A DNA stretch of 64,000 nt from Amorphophallus konjac (lineage: Eukaryota > Streptophyta > Magnoliopsida > Alismatales > Araceae): positions 19,213 through 83,212 of the forward strand of contig JAHNEJ010000888.1 of assembly GCA_022559845.1 (NCBI GenBank). Direction: 5' to 3'. Every line of letters begins with the position of its first letter. The stretch's first letter is position 1. The notes below the pieces were generated by a model. The model saw only the letters and a list, made by a program, of their open reading frames with translations. It searched no databases and was not told the origin of the DNA. The position numbers and the translations under genes are program-made. Below are positions 34,506 through 45,613 of this stretch, piece after piece.

Positions 34506-34965
34506 CTTCTATCTGCCATCTCTGAACGGCGAAAAGGGTCTCTGGCCAAGTACCCCTCGCTCGAGACCAGCACGCGCTTCCAATATTGCGGCAAAACCAG
34601 GGAGTTGCCCGTTCGGTATGGTGGAGTGGTCCCCTCGTCCTCCCCTTGGGAAGGCGAGCACTCTCCTGTACCCTGACATGGGTCCCTGCCTGGTCCTCCC
34701 AAAGCGAAGCCCCGCAGAGACTCGTACCCTGCCAATGGGTCTCTACACAAAAAAAATATACAAGAGCAAGGGAAGAGGAAGAAGAAAACAATATGCACGG
34801 AAGAGAAAAAAAAGGTGAGAAAGTTCCCTCTGGGACAAATGCATACACCAAGAACGCGTAAAATCATAAATGCTTTGCTCTATTCAAAAGAGGATCAAAT
34901 GACATGTGCTGCGGGGCATACCCCTGTGTCACATTCAAAAAAAAAGAAATTAAGGGATGCAGCGC
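34506..34965. other. Non-coding stretch before the antisense gene of element 2
   Basis: Moderately GC-rich to about 34,740, then purine-rich (AAGAGGAAGAAG). It corresponds in position and partly in sequence to 7,548-7,894 of element 1. It should hold the 3' end of the antisense transcript. Confidence 0.45.
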
Positions 34966-37900
34966 TTAGTCGATGTCCCTGAAGATATCCTCGAGAGGGA
35001 GGATCCCGACGCAGGGGAAGTTTATCCTGTCGCGCAGTCGGCCCCTCAATCCCTCAAGACGGGCGAGCTCCGCTTCGACGGACACCGTTTCAACGTCGGC
35101 GACGGCAAGAGCTTCCCTCTCCTCTGCCACCGCCCTCTCCGCCTCGGCGAGATCAAGCTTGGCCGCGGCAAGGTAGCCTTCCAACTCCTCGACCCGGCTC
35201 TCGAGGGAGCGAACGCTGCCTTCGCCCTCCTCTAAGGCCTTCTCGTGGCATTCCTTGTTACGGCGCCAGACCTCTAAGGCCTGTAGATACTCGTCTGCCT
35301 GGGCATCTAGAGCGGCGCGCTCATCGGGAGCTTGAGTCTCCAGGAATTCACGGCGTTTGACATACTTCAATAATAGCAAGACCCGCCGTGACCATTCCCC
35401 CAGCGGACACCCTAACACTTGCAGCGCCCCAGTCAACTGCGTCACAATGGCATGCACCTCTCGATATGACAAAGATAGGTCGGCAGAAAGCATCGTCCGC
35501 AGCGTCACTAGCATCTGGCGGACTGGCGCTTCTGACGAGGTGTGACTAACCGAAGGCATGGCTGGGAGAGTGAACTCCACGGTGCTGTCCACCTCTGCCC
35601 ACAAACCAGCGTCCACCGCGACTGAAGAAGATGGAAGGACGAGGGTCAAGTCGCCCGGCCGGCATGGCTCGACAGAGGGTTCTTGGCCAACCACCGCTAA
35701 GGAAATGGCCGAGACCGGCGCCGAAGCATCTGGCGTCTCCATCATCCGCTGCTCCCCCGTCTCCTCTTCCCCGGCTCGGTCTGCTTTAGCCACTAGCTCG
35801 ACAGGCGAGGGGGCAGGTGTCTCTACTCCGGCCGAAGGCGGAGCTTCGAGTAGAGCCGGACCCGAGAACGCCATCCACGAACTTCTCTCTCGCGTCTGGG
35901 ATCCCTCCAGATGTGCACGGAGCCCCGCAAATATTTATCTCAGGAACGGGTCCTCCATCTGGGCCGGAAGCTTCGGGAAAGGCGGAAGTGGAACCATCAG
36001 TCGGGGTAGACGCCCCGCTTCCACTAGTGCAGCAAGACTCGCCGCACCTAAGTCGGAGACGAGAGCCGGCCCCTCCACCGCTATCGGGGCGACGCTTGGT
36101 CGCCGCTTGGCCACGGCCTTTCGGACACGACCAGAGGCCTTCTCCGGTTCCGGCATCGCCTGACCATGTGGAGGGAAATCAGCCATTCGCCATCCAGAAT
36201 AAATCATGCGAGGGCAGGAGGCGAAAAGAGATCTCGAAACCCGCATGCTTACCTCAGCCACTGACATGCCGCTTTCAGGCGCAATCTCCCCCTCCTCCAG
36301 AGGCTCGCCTGCCAAAGGTCCCAGCGATGCGTCCTCCTGAAGGGCCTCGAATAGAAGGGCCAGTTTGCCCATGCCAACAGCAACCCCCGTCGGGCGGTCA
36401 ACTGGCGCAGTTGGAGCAGCCCCTCCTGCGGCCTCCGACTTAACTGATTCCTGCAAAGAATCGACAAAAAAAAAAAAACGGCGTCAGTAGGCGACCACAC
36501 AGGCGGCCCTGCGCCAATAAAGCCATGCCTACGGCAGCAGCCTCCATCGAGCCGAGCGACTTAGCAAATGAAGAAGCCTTAAAGGCCAGCTCGGACGGCC
36601 CGGTGCCTCAAGACGCTACCTCAGCGGGAGCCGCTTCGTCGGAAGAGTAGTCGTAGTCTACCTCTTCCCCAGTCGGAGACTCGACTGCCGCTGGCTCGGC
36701 CGGTGCCGGCAAAGGGGCCTCCACCTCGAGCTCGATAACCGGCGCCTCCTCTCGCGGACTGGGTGAGGCTGGCAGCCCAGACTTCGGCCTCTTCCGCACA
36801 TATAGCTGCGTCACCGGGGGGTGCATTCGGAGGCCAAATAGCCCGGTAATTGCTCCAGCTGCACCTGTCAAAAAAAAAACGCGGGTCATGTCAGGCCCAA
36901 TCGGCTCCCAAAGGATGAAAGAGGTAAAATAGGCCGACAAAGGTAAATACCTCCTTCGACCTCGGCAGACAAAGCCTTCTCCGGAGCCGCAGCCTCGCCC
37001 TCACCCGGGATCGGCACGGACGTCGTTCCCTCCACGCCGCCCTCAGAGAAGAAACGCATCGTCTCCGCGCGGGGACGCAAGGCCAACTCAGGAGGGAGAT
37101 CCACCATGGACGACGTAGGCGACCGCCGAGCCTCACCAGTATCACGGCTCGGCCCGGTCTGCATGGCCGCAAATGCCTCGAAGGACGGGATAGCGGCCGC
37201 CGGTGAGGCTACTGTCGTACCCAGGGCTTCCTTGGCCCGCCTCCGCTTGGCCGCTTGTTCCCCGGCCACCTTGGCAGCAGCCAATGCCTTCTGGACAGGC
37301 GACTTCGCTCGAGACCTTTCCCTGGCCTGCAGTGAGGGAGCCGGAGCCGCCACCGAGGCCGCCTTTGCTACGACCGCGGCCGCACCCATGACAGGCGCGG
37401 GCATAGGAGCCGACCCCTCCACATCAGGGACGGGCGCGGACACGGGCTCTTCCACAAGGGCTGAGACAAAAAAAATACATTCAAGCGTCAGGGCCCCGCT
37501 TCAAAAATGATAAAAAAAAAGAAGAGAGAAAACTTAAAAGAGGCGCCGACGGTCGAAGGCACTGACCGGCAGGCGGGCTGGGCTCGGGCCGAGCGACTTC
37601 AAATTCCTCGAAGGTTGGGACCCGAAGCACCGAAGGAACGGCGGTCGAGGCTTTGGCCGCCTCCGTCTTGCGTCGCTTCGTATCCCGCTGCTTGGCCGCC
37701 TTCGCGGCATCCATTGCTTTCTTCATGGGGGATTTCGCCCGGGGCCTCTTCGCGGCCTTGGGCAAAGGAGCCGTGGTCGGGGCCAGCGGCGCTGCTTCAA
37801 AATATGCAGGCTTCTTCACCAGCCGGAGGAGATTCCGGTACGTGGCCGTCTGCGTGCTGTCGGGATGGTCTGCCAAGAAAAGAGGGGAAAGAACGAACAT

Positions 37901-40771
37901 GCATATACCATTAGTACCTAACCCACCGCGAAGGTCGCAGCGCTAAGGGACAAAACCAAAGAGCAAGAGGGAACTGAGTACCATGAGGGCCAGTGTACAG
38001 CCGCAGCGTGATCGGCCAGTAGCTCAGGGACGTCTCCTTGTCCCGACGTGCCGCCTCCCGGACTAGCCAGCAAACGTCCTCAATAGTTTGACACCGGTCC
38101 GTGAGGTTGGCCAGATCCGCGTGCTTCTTGGAAGAGAGGTGGCAGAAAAGATTGAAGTGGTCTATGCCCCACCCATCAGCATAGTAATAGGGGATGTGCA
38201 GGCGCTTGCTCAGGATGGAGGCCGTTACATCTTCAATCTTCATCCCATTTACCCGGATAAGGACATATAGCAACGTGGTATCCTTATAGTTCTCGGGCCG
38301 CCTCTCCTCCCGCCTCATAAACGTGCGATGCGGGCAGGCCACGTCCCTCTCCGGGCGCCAGCTCTTGGCAGGAGTCCCCTCTTCCTCTATGGGGAATGGG
38401 TAGTTGATGAGCTCCAGACGGTCGCTCCCCACCCGGCACAAGTCCCGCAGTGTCTTCTCGTAGTCATCCTTAGCCACCGGGGGTAGCTCCACCTTCGGCG
38501 TCGGCCTCATGTCCCGGGCTTGCTTACGAGCTGCCATGTACGCTACCACCTCCTTCTCCTGCCTGTTCTTGAGCCGAAGAATATGATCCGGCTCAATATC
38601 AAGCACTGGCACTGGCTGCCGGCTAAGGAATCTCCTTTCGGCGCCATCCCAACAATCGGTCTTGTGCAACCGATAGAAAGCCGTCCGGGCATTCCACCAC
38701 TTTATGTAATCTTGGGTCACTCGGGGAACACGACCCGAGGCCGGTACTCTGAAAGAGGCGGAGTCCGCTCGGTGGAAGAAGTCCCACCAGCTCCTGGCGT
38801 GCTCAGGAACTGAGCCCCCCCGGACGCTCCGCGAGGGCAGGCCGAACTGTGCGTGATAAGCAGGGATATGCTGATCATACCCGAAATTGCGACCGAACCG
38901 GAAGGGGTAGTATGGCTCCAGCAACACGTGCTCCCCTTTCCTGAACACCAGCACGCTCGGGCGAATTGACAGCGCCCAATCCCTCAGCTCCGGCTCCAGC
39001 AGCGGGCGAATTACATTTTCCTGGCTGATAGGGTGGACATACCTCTCCACCTGGTCATCCTTGCATTCCCTCCTATTATTCACGAGGGGGCTTGAATGTG
39101 CGGCCAGCGTCCAGAAATGAATAGTACCGGCTGCATCCCGGGGAACCGTGGTCAACCGGCCCCGGATATCATACATCCGCATGGAGGTAGAAGCCGGCTC
39201 TGCACTCGCAAACTCCAGCATCCTCGGTATCAGCCCCCAATCCTGGAGAACTCGCGGGGCAAACTCCGGGAACAACGAACAAACCCACGCGTTGAAAAAG
39301 TGCAGTGGGCACACATACCGGGCCTGCCGCGGAAACTGGTGCGTGCTAATATCCCCCAAGGCCTTGTAAATTAAGCAGAGGGTGGCCGGGCACAGAGAAA
39401 GCTTGATCCCCCACGCCATCTGGCACGCCGGGTAGATGGCATCCGGCCGGATAACTGTCTCGTCGCCGTACGGCATGGCAAATGAGCATAGCCAGTACGT
39501 GAGATAGGTGGCGCAGTGGGTCTGGGGATCCAAGCCCATCGGGTTAGGCCCGCTTCGACGCCCTCTGGACGGGATCTTCACGTCGAGCTTCGGCTTCGCA
39601 CGTTTCTTGGGAGCCACGGCAGTACCGACGCAGGGGAATTCCTCGTACCGCTTCGGCCCGTCGAAGAAATACTCCAGCCACAGGGGCATGCGCACCCTCT
39701 TCCTGTCCCCGCGGGCGGGCTGTTTCCCCTGGTGTGATGCCTGGTATAGCTCCCGGTACGCCTTCATCAGGTACCGGTATGAATACCCAAGAGAATAATA
39801 GCCATCCCCGTTAGTCTCATCCTTGATTAGATCGGGGAGGCACACTTCTTCATAAGGCTCCCCGTCGATGGGCAAGCCGCTCAGCTGACTGAGACTCCAT
39901 AAGTCAAGCGAAGTCTCGCCCTCCGCCGTGTAGAAGGTGTTAGTCGCTGCGCTGAACACCTCTATCATGCCGCAACAGAGGCCCTTGGAAATGGGATAGC
40001 CATATCGGGAGGCGTACACGCTGTGATAAACGCCGACCCGGACTAGCAAAGGAGCATAGTTGAACAGCACATGCTCCGTGAACTCCACCGCCCTCTCCCG
40101 GAAGGTGTGTGCATCCTGAAGCTTCAGCTCCCCGAACCAGCCCAGTGATAGATCATGCTTGAATCTGATGGCCAAACAGTCCAAGATGAAGGGCTCTTCT
40201 CTGTAGCCCCACTTCAGGGGAGCCAAGAATAGACCGAACCGAGGCGCCTCGTTGTGCACCTTCCCGGCAGACAAGTCCCATCTTGCCGGAGTAAACTGAG
40301 GCGCCCGCACCAGCTTGTCTTCGGTCGGCAGCACCCCCTCGATCCCCAGAACTGGCTTCCACTCCCGGGCCTCTCCCACCAGGTACATCGGAATACTCCG
40401 AGGAACGCTGTACAACAAGCTATCCCGGGCCAGTAATATGGCCTGTTCGGCCTTCTTCACGACCCGGAAATCTCGCCCTTCCCGCGAGCGAAAATGCTTC
40501 AGAAATCGAACCAGGTGCCTGTCCTTCGGGAAGTCCTTCCTGTACTCCACGGTGACCCGGTCAAATGTGAAGCCACTGTCAACTCGGGCAAGCCTCTGGA
40601 AACCATGGTCTCCCTGTCGGACTCAGATGACTTTGCCAAAGCGGCTATTTCTGCGTGCTCTCGGTCTAGCTCCTCCACATTGAGCCATGTGACTGTCGGC
40701 ACTGGACCCCGTGGAATGAGGTCAGCACCGATAGCGGCAGCAGGAGCGGAAGAACCACTTGGGGCAGCCAT
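34966..40771 (-). CDS. Antisense plant-mobile-domain gene of element 2, six exons, one frameshift
   Basis: Start at ATG 40,769-40,771 (MAAPSG), preceded by TTGTGTATCTTTGCAG, a likely 5' UTR intron acceptor. Exons (minus): E1 40,771-37,982; E2 37,869-37,567; E3 37,460-36,951; E4 36,864-36,620; E5 36,450-36,253; E6 36,159-34,966. All five introns are GT-AG (112, 106, 86, 169, 93 bp; phases 1, 1, 1, 0, 0) and every junction keeps the frame. E1 has the PMD-like core: LSQLSGLPIDGEPYEE, YLTYWLCSFAMPYGDETVIR, QMAWGIKLSLCPATLCLIY, YYPFRFGRNFGYDQH. E2-E3 are K/R/A-rich and could be nuclear-directing; E6 ends in a coiled coil (RSLESRVEELEGYLAAAK). Roughly 1,750 residues. Breaks: one frameshift near 40,600, and TAA 35,935-35,937, unless an unseen intron removes it. 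DNA or chromatin function is an inference from PMD relatives. Confidence 0.83.
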
Positions 40772-41065
40772 TGATCTGCAAAGATACACAAATAGGAAGG
40801 TCAGAATAAATCACAAGCAAAAGGACTGCAAAGGGGCTTTACTACGAGTCAAATGAACAAGATATTGCCGATTTCTGACGAAATTTCGGCAGAGTTTCCC
40901 CTAGGCCAGAGGTGTAAGGGAAAAACACGGGTGCGCGTCCACAAGGAGTGACAGCCCCAACAAAGCATGGTGGGCCCCGAGAGGCAACACCAGATGTCCG
41001 CCGATCGAAGGAGTCCTCTTCCTTAGCTAAAAACTCCCCCTGCAGCGGCCCTCACCGCCACAGCC
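40772..41065 (-). promoter_or_regulatory. Leader region of the antisense gene, element 2
   Basis: Just upstream (minus sense) of the ATG is a pyrimidine-rich tract ending in CAG, then AT-rich sequence. GACGAAATTTCGGCAGAG at about 40,877 resembles the CTGCCGAATTTGCGG segment of the LTR. No TATA box is evident. Confidence 0.4.
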
Positions 41066-41069
41066 CCTT

Positions 41070-41535
41070 GGTGTGCTCCCCGGTACACCCCAAACAACCT
41101 TCGCCGGCACGCCCCTAGAGGCCTTCCCCGGCACGGCCCCTGAAGCCCTTCAGCGGCACGCCCTGAAGCTGCCCTCGCCGGCACGCTTCGAGCAGTCATC
41201 CCCGGCACGCCCAGACGGGCCCCTCGCCGGCACACTCAAGCTCCCGTTCGCCGGCACGCCCAGGGGGAGGCTTTCCCCGGCACACTGCGCGCAGGCCTTC
41301 ACCGGCACGCCCAGACGGGCTCTTCCCCGGCACGCCCGTGGAGCCCAGCGCTTCCCCGGCACGCCCGCGGAGCCTAGCGCTTCCCCGGCACGCCTGATTG
41401 GTGGCCTCACCGGCACACTCCCAGCGTCACTCCCCGGCACGCTTTTGGCTGCCTTCCCCGGCACACTCGTAGGAGCCTTCCCCGGCACACTTGAAGGCGC
41501 CCTTGCCGGCACGCCCTAATCACCCTCCCCCGACA
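41070..41535 (+). repeat. 24-bp minisatellite of CCGGCACGCC motifs upstream of the antisense gene
   Basis: About 19 motif copies; from 41,203 to 41,529 the spacing is almost strictly 23-26 bases. The motif (CCGGCAC then GCC or ACT) is the same class as the three LTR clusters and the PBS (GGCACGCC). The forward translation shows an 8-residue period, which I take as a consequence of the 24-bp unit. Confidence 0.9.
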
Positions 41536-41572
41536 CACTCCGGCATCGCCACTCCTCGCCACCTCGATCACA

Positions 41573-42207
41573 CAAAGGAAGGGGGAAAATGAAAAGAGGA
41601 AGAGAGGATGGGAGAAAGGGGAAGAAGAAAAGAGGAAAGATGGAGAGGAAGGGGCTAAGGCCCCGTCGCCCCCCCCCCCCCCCCCCCCCCCCCCCCCCAC
41701 GGTGACAGAGGAAGAAAGGGGAAGGGGGAAGAGAGAGCAGAAGGAAGAAGAACAAGGGGAAGGCCCCTCCGCCACGGCTCCTCACCCCGGTGGAGACGAC
41801 GGCGGCGACGGCAACGGCGGCGACGTCTGGAGAGGAAGAATAAGAGAAAAGGGGGAGAGGAGGGGGGGGCTCCGTCCGCTCGGTCGCCGAAGAGAGAGGA
41901 AGAGGGAAGAAAGGGGAGGGGGATTCGAGACGGGTGACCGTTCGAATCACCCCCGCCCCCCTATTTATAGAAAATAAAAAAAGTAAAAAAAAGAAGAAAA
42001 GAAAAGAAGAGGGGAAAAGAAAAAAAAGAAAAAAGCGGGGAGTAAAAAAAGGAGGAGGGAAACGAATAAAAAAAACAAGGGGGGGGGAGAAAATAGAAAA
42101 AAGAGAGGGAAGAAAAAAAGAAAAGGAGATAAAAAAGAGAAGAAGAAAGAAAAGGAAGGGATAAAAGAGGAGGAAAAGGGGAATAAAAAAAGGGGGGAGA
42201 GAAACAA
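41573..42207 (+). repeat. Long purine tract interrupted by C30 and a GC-rich patch
   Basis: Strong A/G strand bias from 41,573 to 41,660 and from 41,700 to 42,207, with a 30-base C homopolymer at 41,669-41,698. Long minus-strand frames (F-, S- and P-rich) come from this composition and are not genes. Confidence 0.9.
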
Positions 42208-42329
42208 ATATATATTTGTATGATATTAAATATATGTATACATATACATGTATATACATACATAATGGTATCCTCTTACACATTTACTCGCACGTATCAA
42301 TGTGTGGGTCAATGTCGTGCAATAACATG
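42208..42329. other. AT-rich linker with TATACATATA-type dinucleotides
   Basis: Short TA/CA-rich stretch between the purine tract and the 126-bp repeats; nothing coding. Confidence 0.5.
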
Positions 42330-42755
42330 TGTCCCCGGAGAACGTCCCATCCCCACGATCTCGGGCAGATACGCATCCGCACAAGCAAGGACGACTTTAC
42401 CCCTGCACACAGCCACCTCTGCAATGGTGCCATTCCCATACCGACAAACAAGCCCGTCCCTGGCACGTCGCCTCGGGCCTCGGCCACCTCCCATCATGCA
42501 AAATTGTCATCACGGGCCCTACGCCCGGATCGGCAGAACCTCTGTCCTTGCGTTGACATTAGTCTCTTGCCAACGAACAAATCCCTTTCCGGCGCAAGGC
42601 CCCGTGCCCTAGCCACCCACTCCGCACAATATGGCCATTACGGACCTTACGTCCGAATCGGCACCGATTCTCCCGTTGCGCTGGCATTCTATTCTTGCCA
42701 ACGAGTGAACCTTACCTTCCGGCACAAGGCTTCGTGCCCTAGCCGACACTTGCAT
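42330..42755 (+). repeat. ~126-bp tandem repeat, two clear units and one diverged
   Basis: Units with GTCATCACGGGCCCTACGCC (42,507) and GCCATTACGGACCTTACGTC (42,633), each followed by CGGATCGGC or CGAATCGGC, TTGCGYTG(G/A)CATT, CTTGCCAACGA and GCAAGGC..CGTGCCCTAGCC. A diverged third unit lies at about 42,350-42,480. It is related to the single unit at 5,161. Confidence 0.8.
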
Positions 42756-42764
42756 AGCACTCAC

Positions 42765-42986
42765 TCAAAAAATAAAATAAAATAAAATAGGGTTAAAAAT
42801 AGAGATACCCCGCCGGACTTTCCCCTATGTGGGGACAAGGGTAAAAATGGCAATAACCCGGCTGTGGCGAAAACCCGAAAGGGCGCTACAGGCAAAATTG
42901 GGTACCCCGCCACGTGAAAACCCGAAAGGGTGCGTGGGCAAAAGTAAGAGGGGGCCGGTACCGGCGAAAACCCGAAAGGGCGCTTG
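42765..42986 (+). other. Structured RNA module, copy C (left part, split by the nested element)
   Basis: GGGGTTAAA becomes AGGGTTAAAAATAGAG here, then ATACCCC; CCCGAAAGGG sits at 42,874, 42,921 and 42,971 (spacing 47 and 50 as in A and B). Stems covary: CTGTGGCG with CGCTACAG, and CCACG with CGTGG where copy A has CCGCG with CGCGG. The nested element cuts the right arm of stem-loop 3. That arm resumes at 49,658 (GCTTGTATCGG), and the rejoined arms still pair with CCGGTACCGGCG. Confidence 0.87.
42982..42986. repeat. Target-site duplication GCTTG of the nested element, left copy
   Basis: Identical to 49,658-49,662 on the other side. Confidence 0.93.
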
Positions 42987-44978
42987 TGATGGGGGACGGG
43001 GACCGACACGGACTAAGACTCTCAAGGACTCTAACTGAGGCAAGCAGTAGCACGCTCAAGGGTCGCCAAGTGGCTGACCACCGTGATACCCCACAGAGTG
43101 AAGGACGTCTCTCAACAGAAACTCCGACCTCGGCCGTCCCAAGGAGGGAAGCGCACGTGTCTAGGCGTAAAGTCGACTTCCAAAGACAAGGGGAGTCGAG
43201 TCCTAGCTCGATGCTCTAAGGGTGCTAAAGGATGGGTGCTCTCACTCACGATCCGCGGTGATGGCAACAAAGTAGCTAGGCGCCTACTCTCTCTCACGCG
43301 GCATAATCAAAAGCATACTAAAAGAGCAAGCACAAGAGAGGAGTCGGAACGCGTACCTCCACGCCTAGGCGTGGGGAAGGAACCCCGGCCGTGGGCCAAC
43401 AACCCCGATACACTGAAGACCAATAAAATACAACCCAATAGTGGCCCACTCCTCGCAGGGAGGTAAAAGGCTACAAGCGACGCATTCGGGGCTGCCGGGC
43501 ACGGGCTGACGGGCCGCACTCGGTGACGGGCACGATGCTGCAGAATCGGTGTCGCGCGCGCCTGGACGGAGACGGGTCCCACGGGCTGATGCGACGTCCG
43601 ATCGAGGCGCCGTCAGAGAGGACGCGTCGCTGACTGCTGGAGGAACGCTCTGGCCAGAGGGGACGCGCTGGGTGCGCCGGTGGTGGCCGTGGGCGCTGCT
43701 GAAAACCAGGTCTGGTTCTGTGGTCGCAGAACCGCGCACGCCGCCGGTAAAATCTGGAACTCGGTCGTCCGGTGCCCGAACAGGTCCGGGCCGGTTGGAG
43801 ATGAGAGCTGACTGGTAGAGGAAGCCCTCGGCCAAACGGCGCGGGCAGACGATGCCGGTACGAGTCGCGGGAGCCGCTGGAAGTTGGTGTTGATTCGCTG
43901 GCCGGACTGTGCAGGCCCGCCGGCGCAAGCCCACTAGAACGACTGCCACGGACGGTGACGACGTCGAAACGTGACGCCGTCGGCGGCGTCGGCCAGAGGA
44001 CCTGGAGATCTACGAACCCTGAAGAAACCAGGGTAAAAGGCGCAGCGTGGAGGCCTGGGGAAAATTCGCAAGAAGGGCCTCCCTGCTGGGCGAGCAGAGA
44101 AGGGGGTGCTGGCGCAGGTCGACGGAGAAAATCGGTACGGGCGGTGCCGACCTCCGATTGACGCGAAACCAGCGCCAACGCGAAGCTGATCCGCCAACGT
44201 ATCTCCAGAAAATAGGAGGGAGCCAAACTCGTCCAAGAGAGGGGGCGAGATCTGCTGCAAGTCGGTGTAGAAATCTGATCTTCCGCACACGAACCGTAGA
44301 CGAAGAAGAAGAGGGTAAAGGGGAACCCCGGAGTCCACCGGGGGCTGAGGCGTCGCACCTCGCCGATCTCCCGTCGCAGGAGAAGAGAGAAAGAGAGAGG
44401 GGGGCGCAGCCACCTTCAAGCACAATCTTCAAAATTCATTCATTAATTTTCACAAAAGGAAATTACATGCCTTATATATCGGGGGAGGGGAATTAGGGTT
44501 TCACCCAGCCAAGGGAGGAGGGGTGCGACCAGGACCTTCCCCATTCAAGGGGGGGGGGCGGCCAAGCCTCCTCCAATCAAGGAGGGATCAAGGGGAGGGG
44601 GGCGCCCAAAGAAGAAAGGTGAGGGAGGTGGAATGGGAAAGGGGTGTGCCCAAAAAGGAAAGAAGAGGAGGCAAGGTGGGGAAGGTGGCGCAGCCACCTT
44701 GGATGGGGAAGGGGGAATGCGCCCCAAACCCTAACCCTAATCCAAACACTATGGGCCAAGGCCAAGCCCAATAGTAAAAGAAAAAAAAGGACCCATTATC
44801 CCTACACATAGTCTGATAGCAATAAAACTAGATAACATGTCCACGCAGGGACTAATCCAAGGCCCACATGGCCTGAGCAAGCAGAGAAGATAGCTAGAAG
44901 ATGCCGCCATCGCCGAGCCACAAGGAAGTAGCGGTGTGCCGGGTGCTCCGTCGAGGATAGCGCCGTGTGTCCTCACCA
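42987..44978 (-). mobile_element. 3' LTR of the nested element
   Basis: Begins TGATGGGGGACGG and ends GTCCTCACCA on + (1,992 bp). The internal + sequence AACCCTAACCCTAATCC is a two-unit telomere-like string. Open frames up to 295 codons occur on the minus strand, identical in the other LTR; without a domain or start context I do not call a gene. Confidence 0.93.
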
Positions 44979-45613
44979 ATTCTCCCCGGGTGGGAAGAAC
45001 TCGACCCCGTCGAGTAAGGGTCACGATCGCTGAGGTACCGCTCCAGCAGGTCCGGATCCATCCGCTCCAGCTCTCCGCGTGTAATCCAGGTGTTGTCCGA
45101 CTCGGGGCGCCCTCTCCAACGCACTAGGAAGCGTTGGTAGGCTCCGCTCCTGGTAGTAGTCACCTGCTCATCCAGTATGCAATCTATATGCTCGCGTTTT
45201 TGTAGTGGGGCTGGAGGAGGTGGACTCTCAGTAGGTGTATCACTCACAACAGGAGGGTCAGGCCCAAATAACTCGCTGGGTATCACCGCGGGATCCTGAT
45301 AAGCTACCAGATCAGAGACATTGAATGTCGAACTGATCCCGTAGTCGTCTGGAAGCTCGATCTCATACGCGTTCGACCCAATACGCCTCAACACTCTGAA
45401 TGGTCCTGCACCGCGATCCTGGAGTTTCTTGACGGCTCCCGAAGGAAACCGCTCCGGTCTAACCCGGACCAGGACGTACTCTCCCTCGCGGAACTCACGT
45501 GTGCGTCTGTGCACGTCGGCTAACTCCTTGTAACGAGTGTTGCTGGCCTCGAGATGGTGATGATGATGTAGACTCCGAACTAGCTGAGTGGATCGATGCC
45601 TGTATGAATGCAA
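44894..45613 (-). pseudogene. Integrase C-terminus with chromodomain, nested element
   Basis: About 239 codons. Residues ~25-105 are the integrase C-terminal region (FREGEYVLVRVRPERFP, GAGPFRVLRRIGSNAYEIELP, FNVSDLVAY); residues ~141-195 are a chromodomain (EHIDCILDEQV, FLVRWRGRPESDNTW, LERYL), the hallmark of chromoviruses, which directs integration to particular chromatin. It overlaps the end of the gag-like ORF in another frame, and its end runs into the LTR. The upstream catalytic core is deleted, so this is a remnant. Confidence 0.85.
44979..44992 (-). other. Polypurine tract of the nested element
   Basis: On the minus strand CCCGGGGAGAAT lies directly before the 3' LTR, the expected place for the plus-strand primer. 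Confidence 0.65.

Noticed and set aside
41516..42283. Minus-strand ORF of 255 codons rich in F, S and P
   Set aside because: Low-complexity purine tract plus C30; overlapping frames are equally open.
43471..44358. 295-codon ORF, also present at 48,149-49,036
   Set aside because: Lies wholly in the LTR of the nested element, so its duplication reflects LTR identity; several overlapping frames are open and no domain is seen.
44725..44745. Telomere-like AACCCTAACCCTAA (also near 49,408)
   Set aside because: Only about two telomeric units inside an LTR, duplicated with the LTR.
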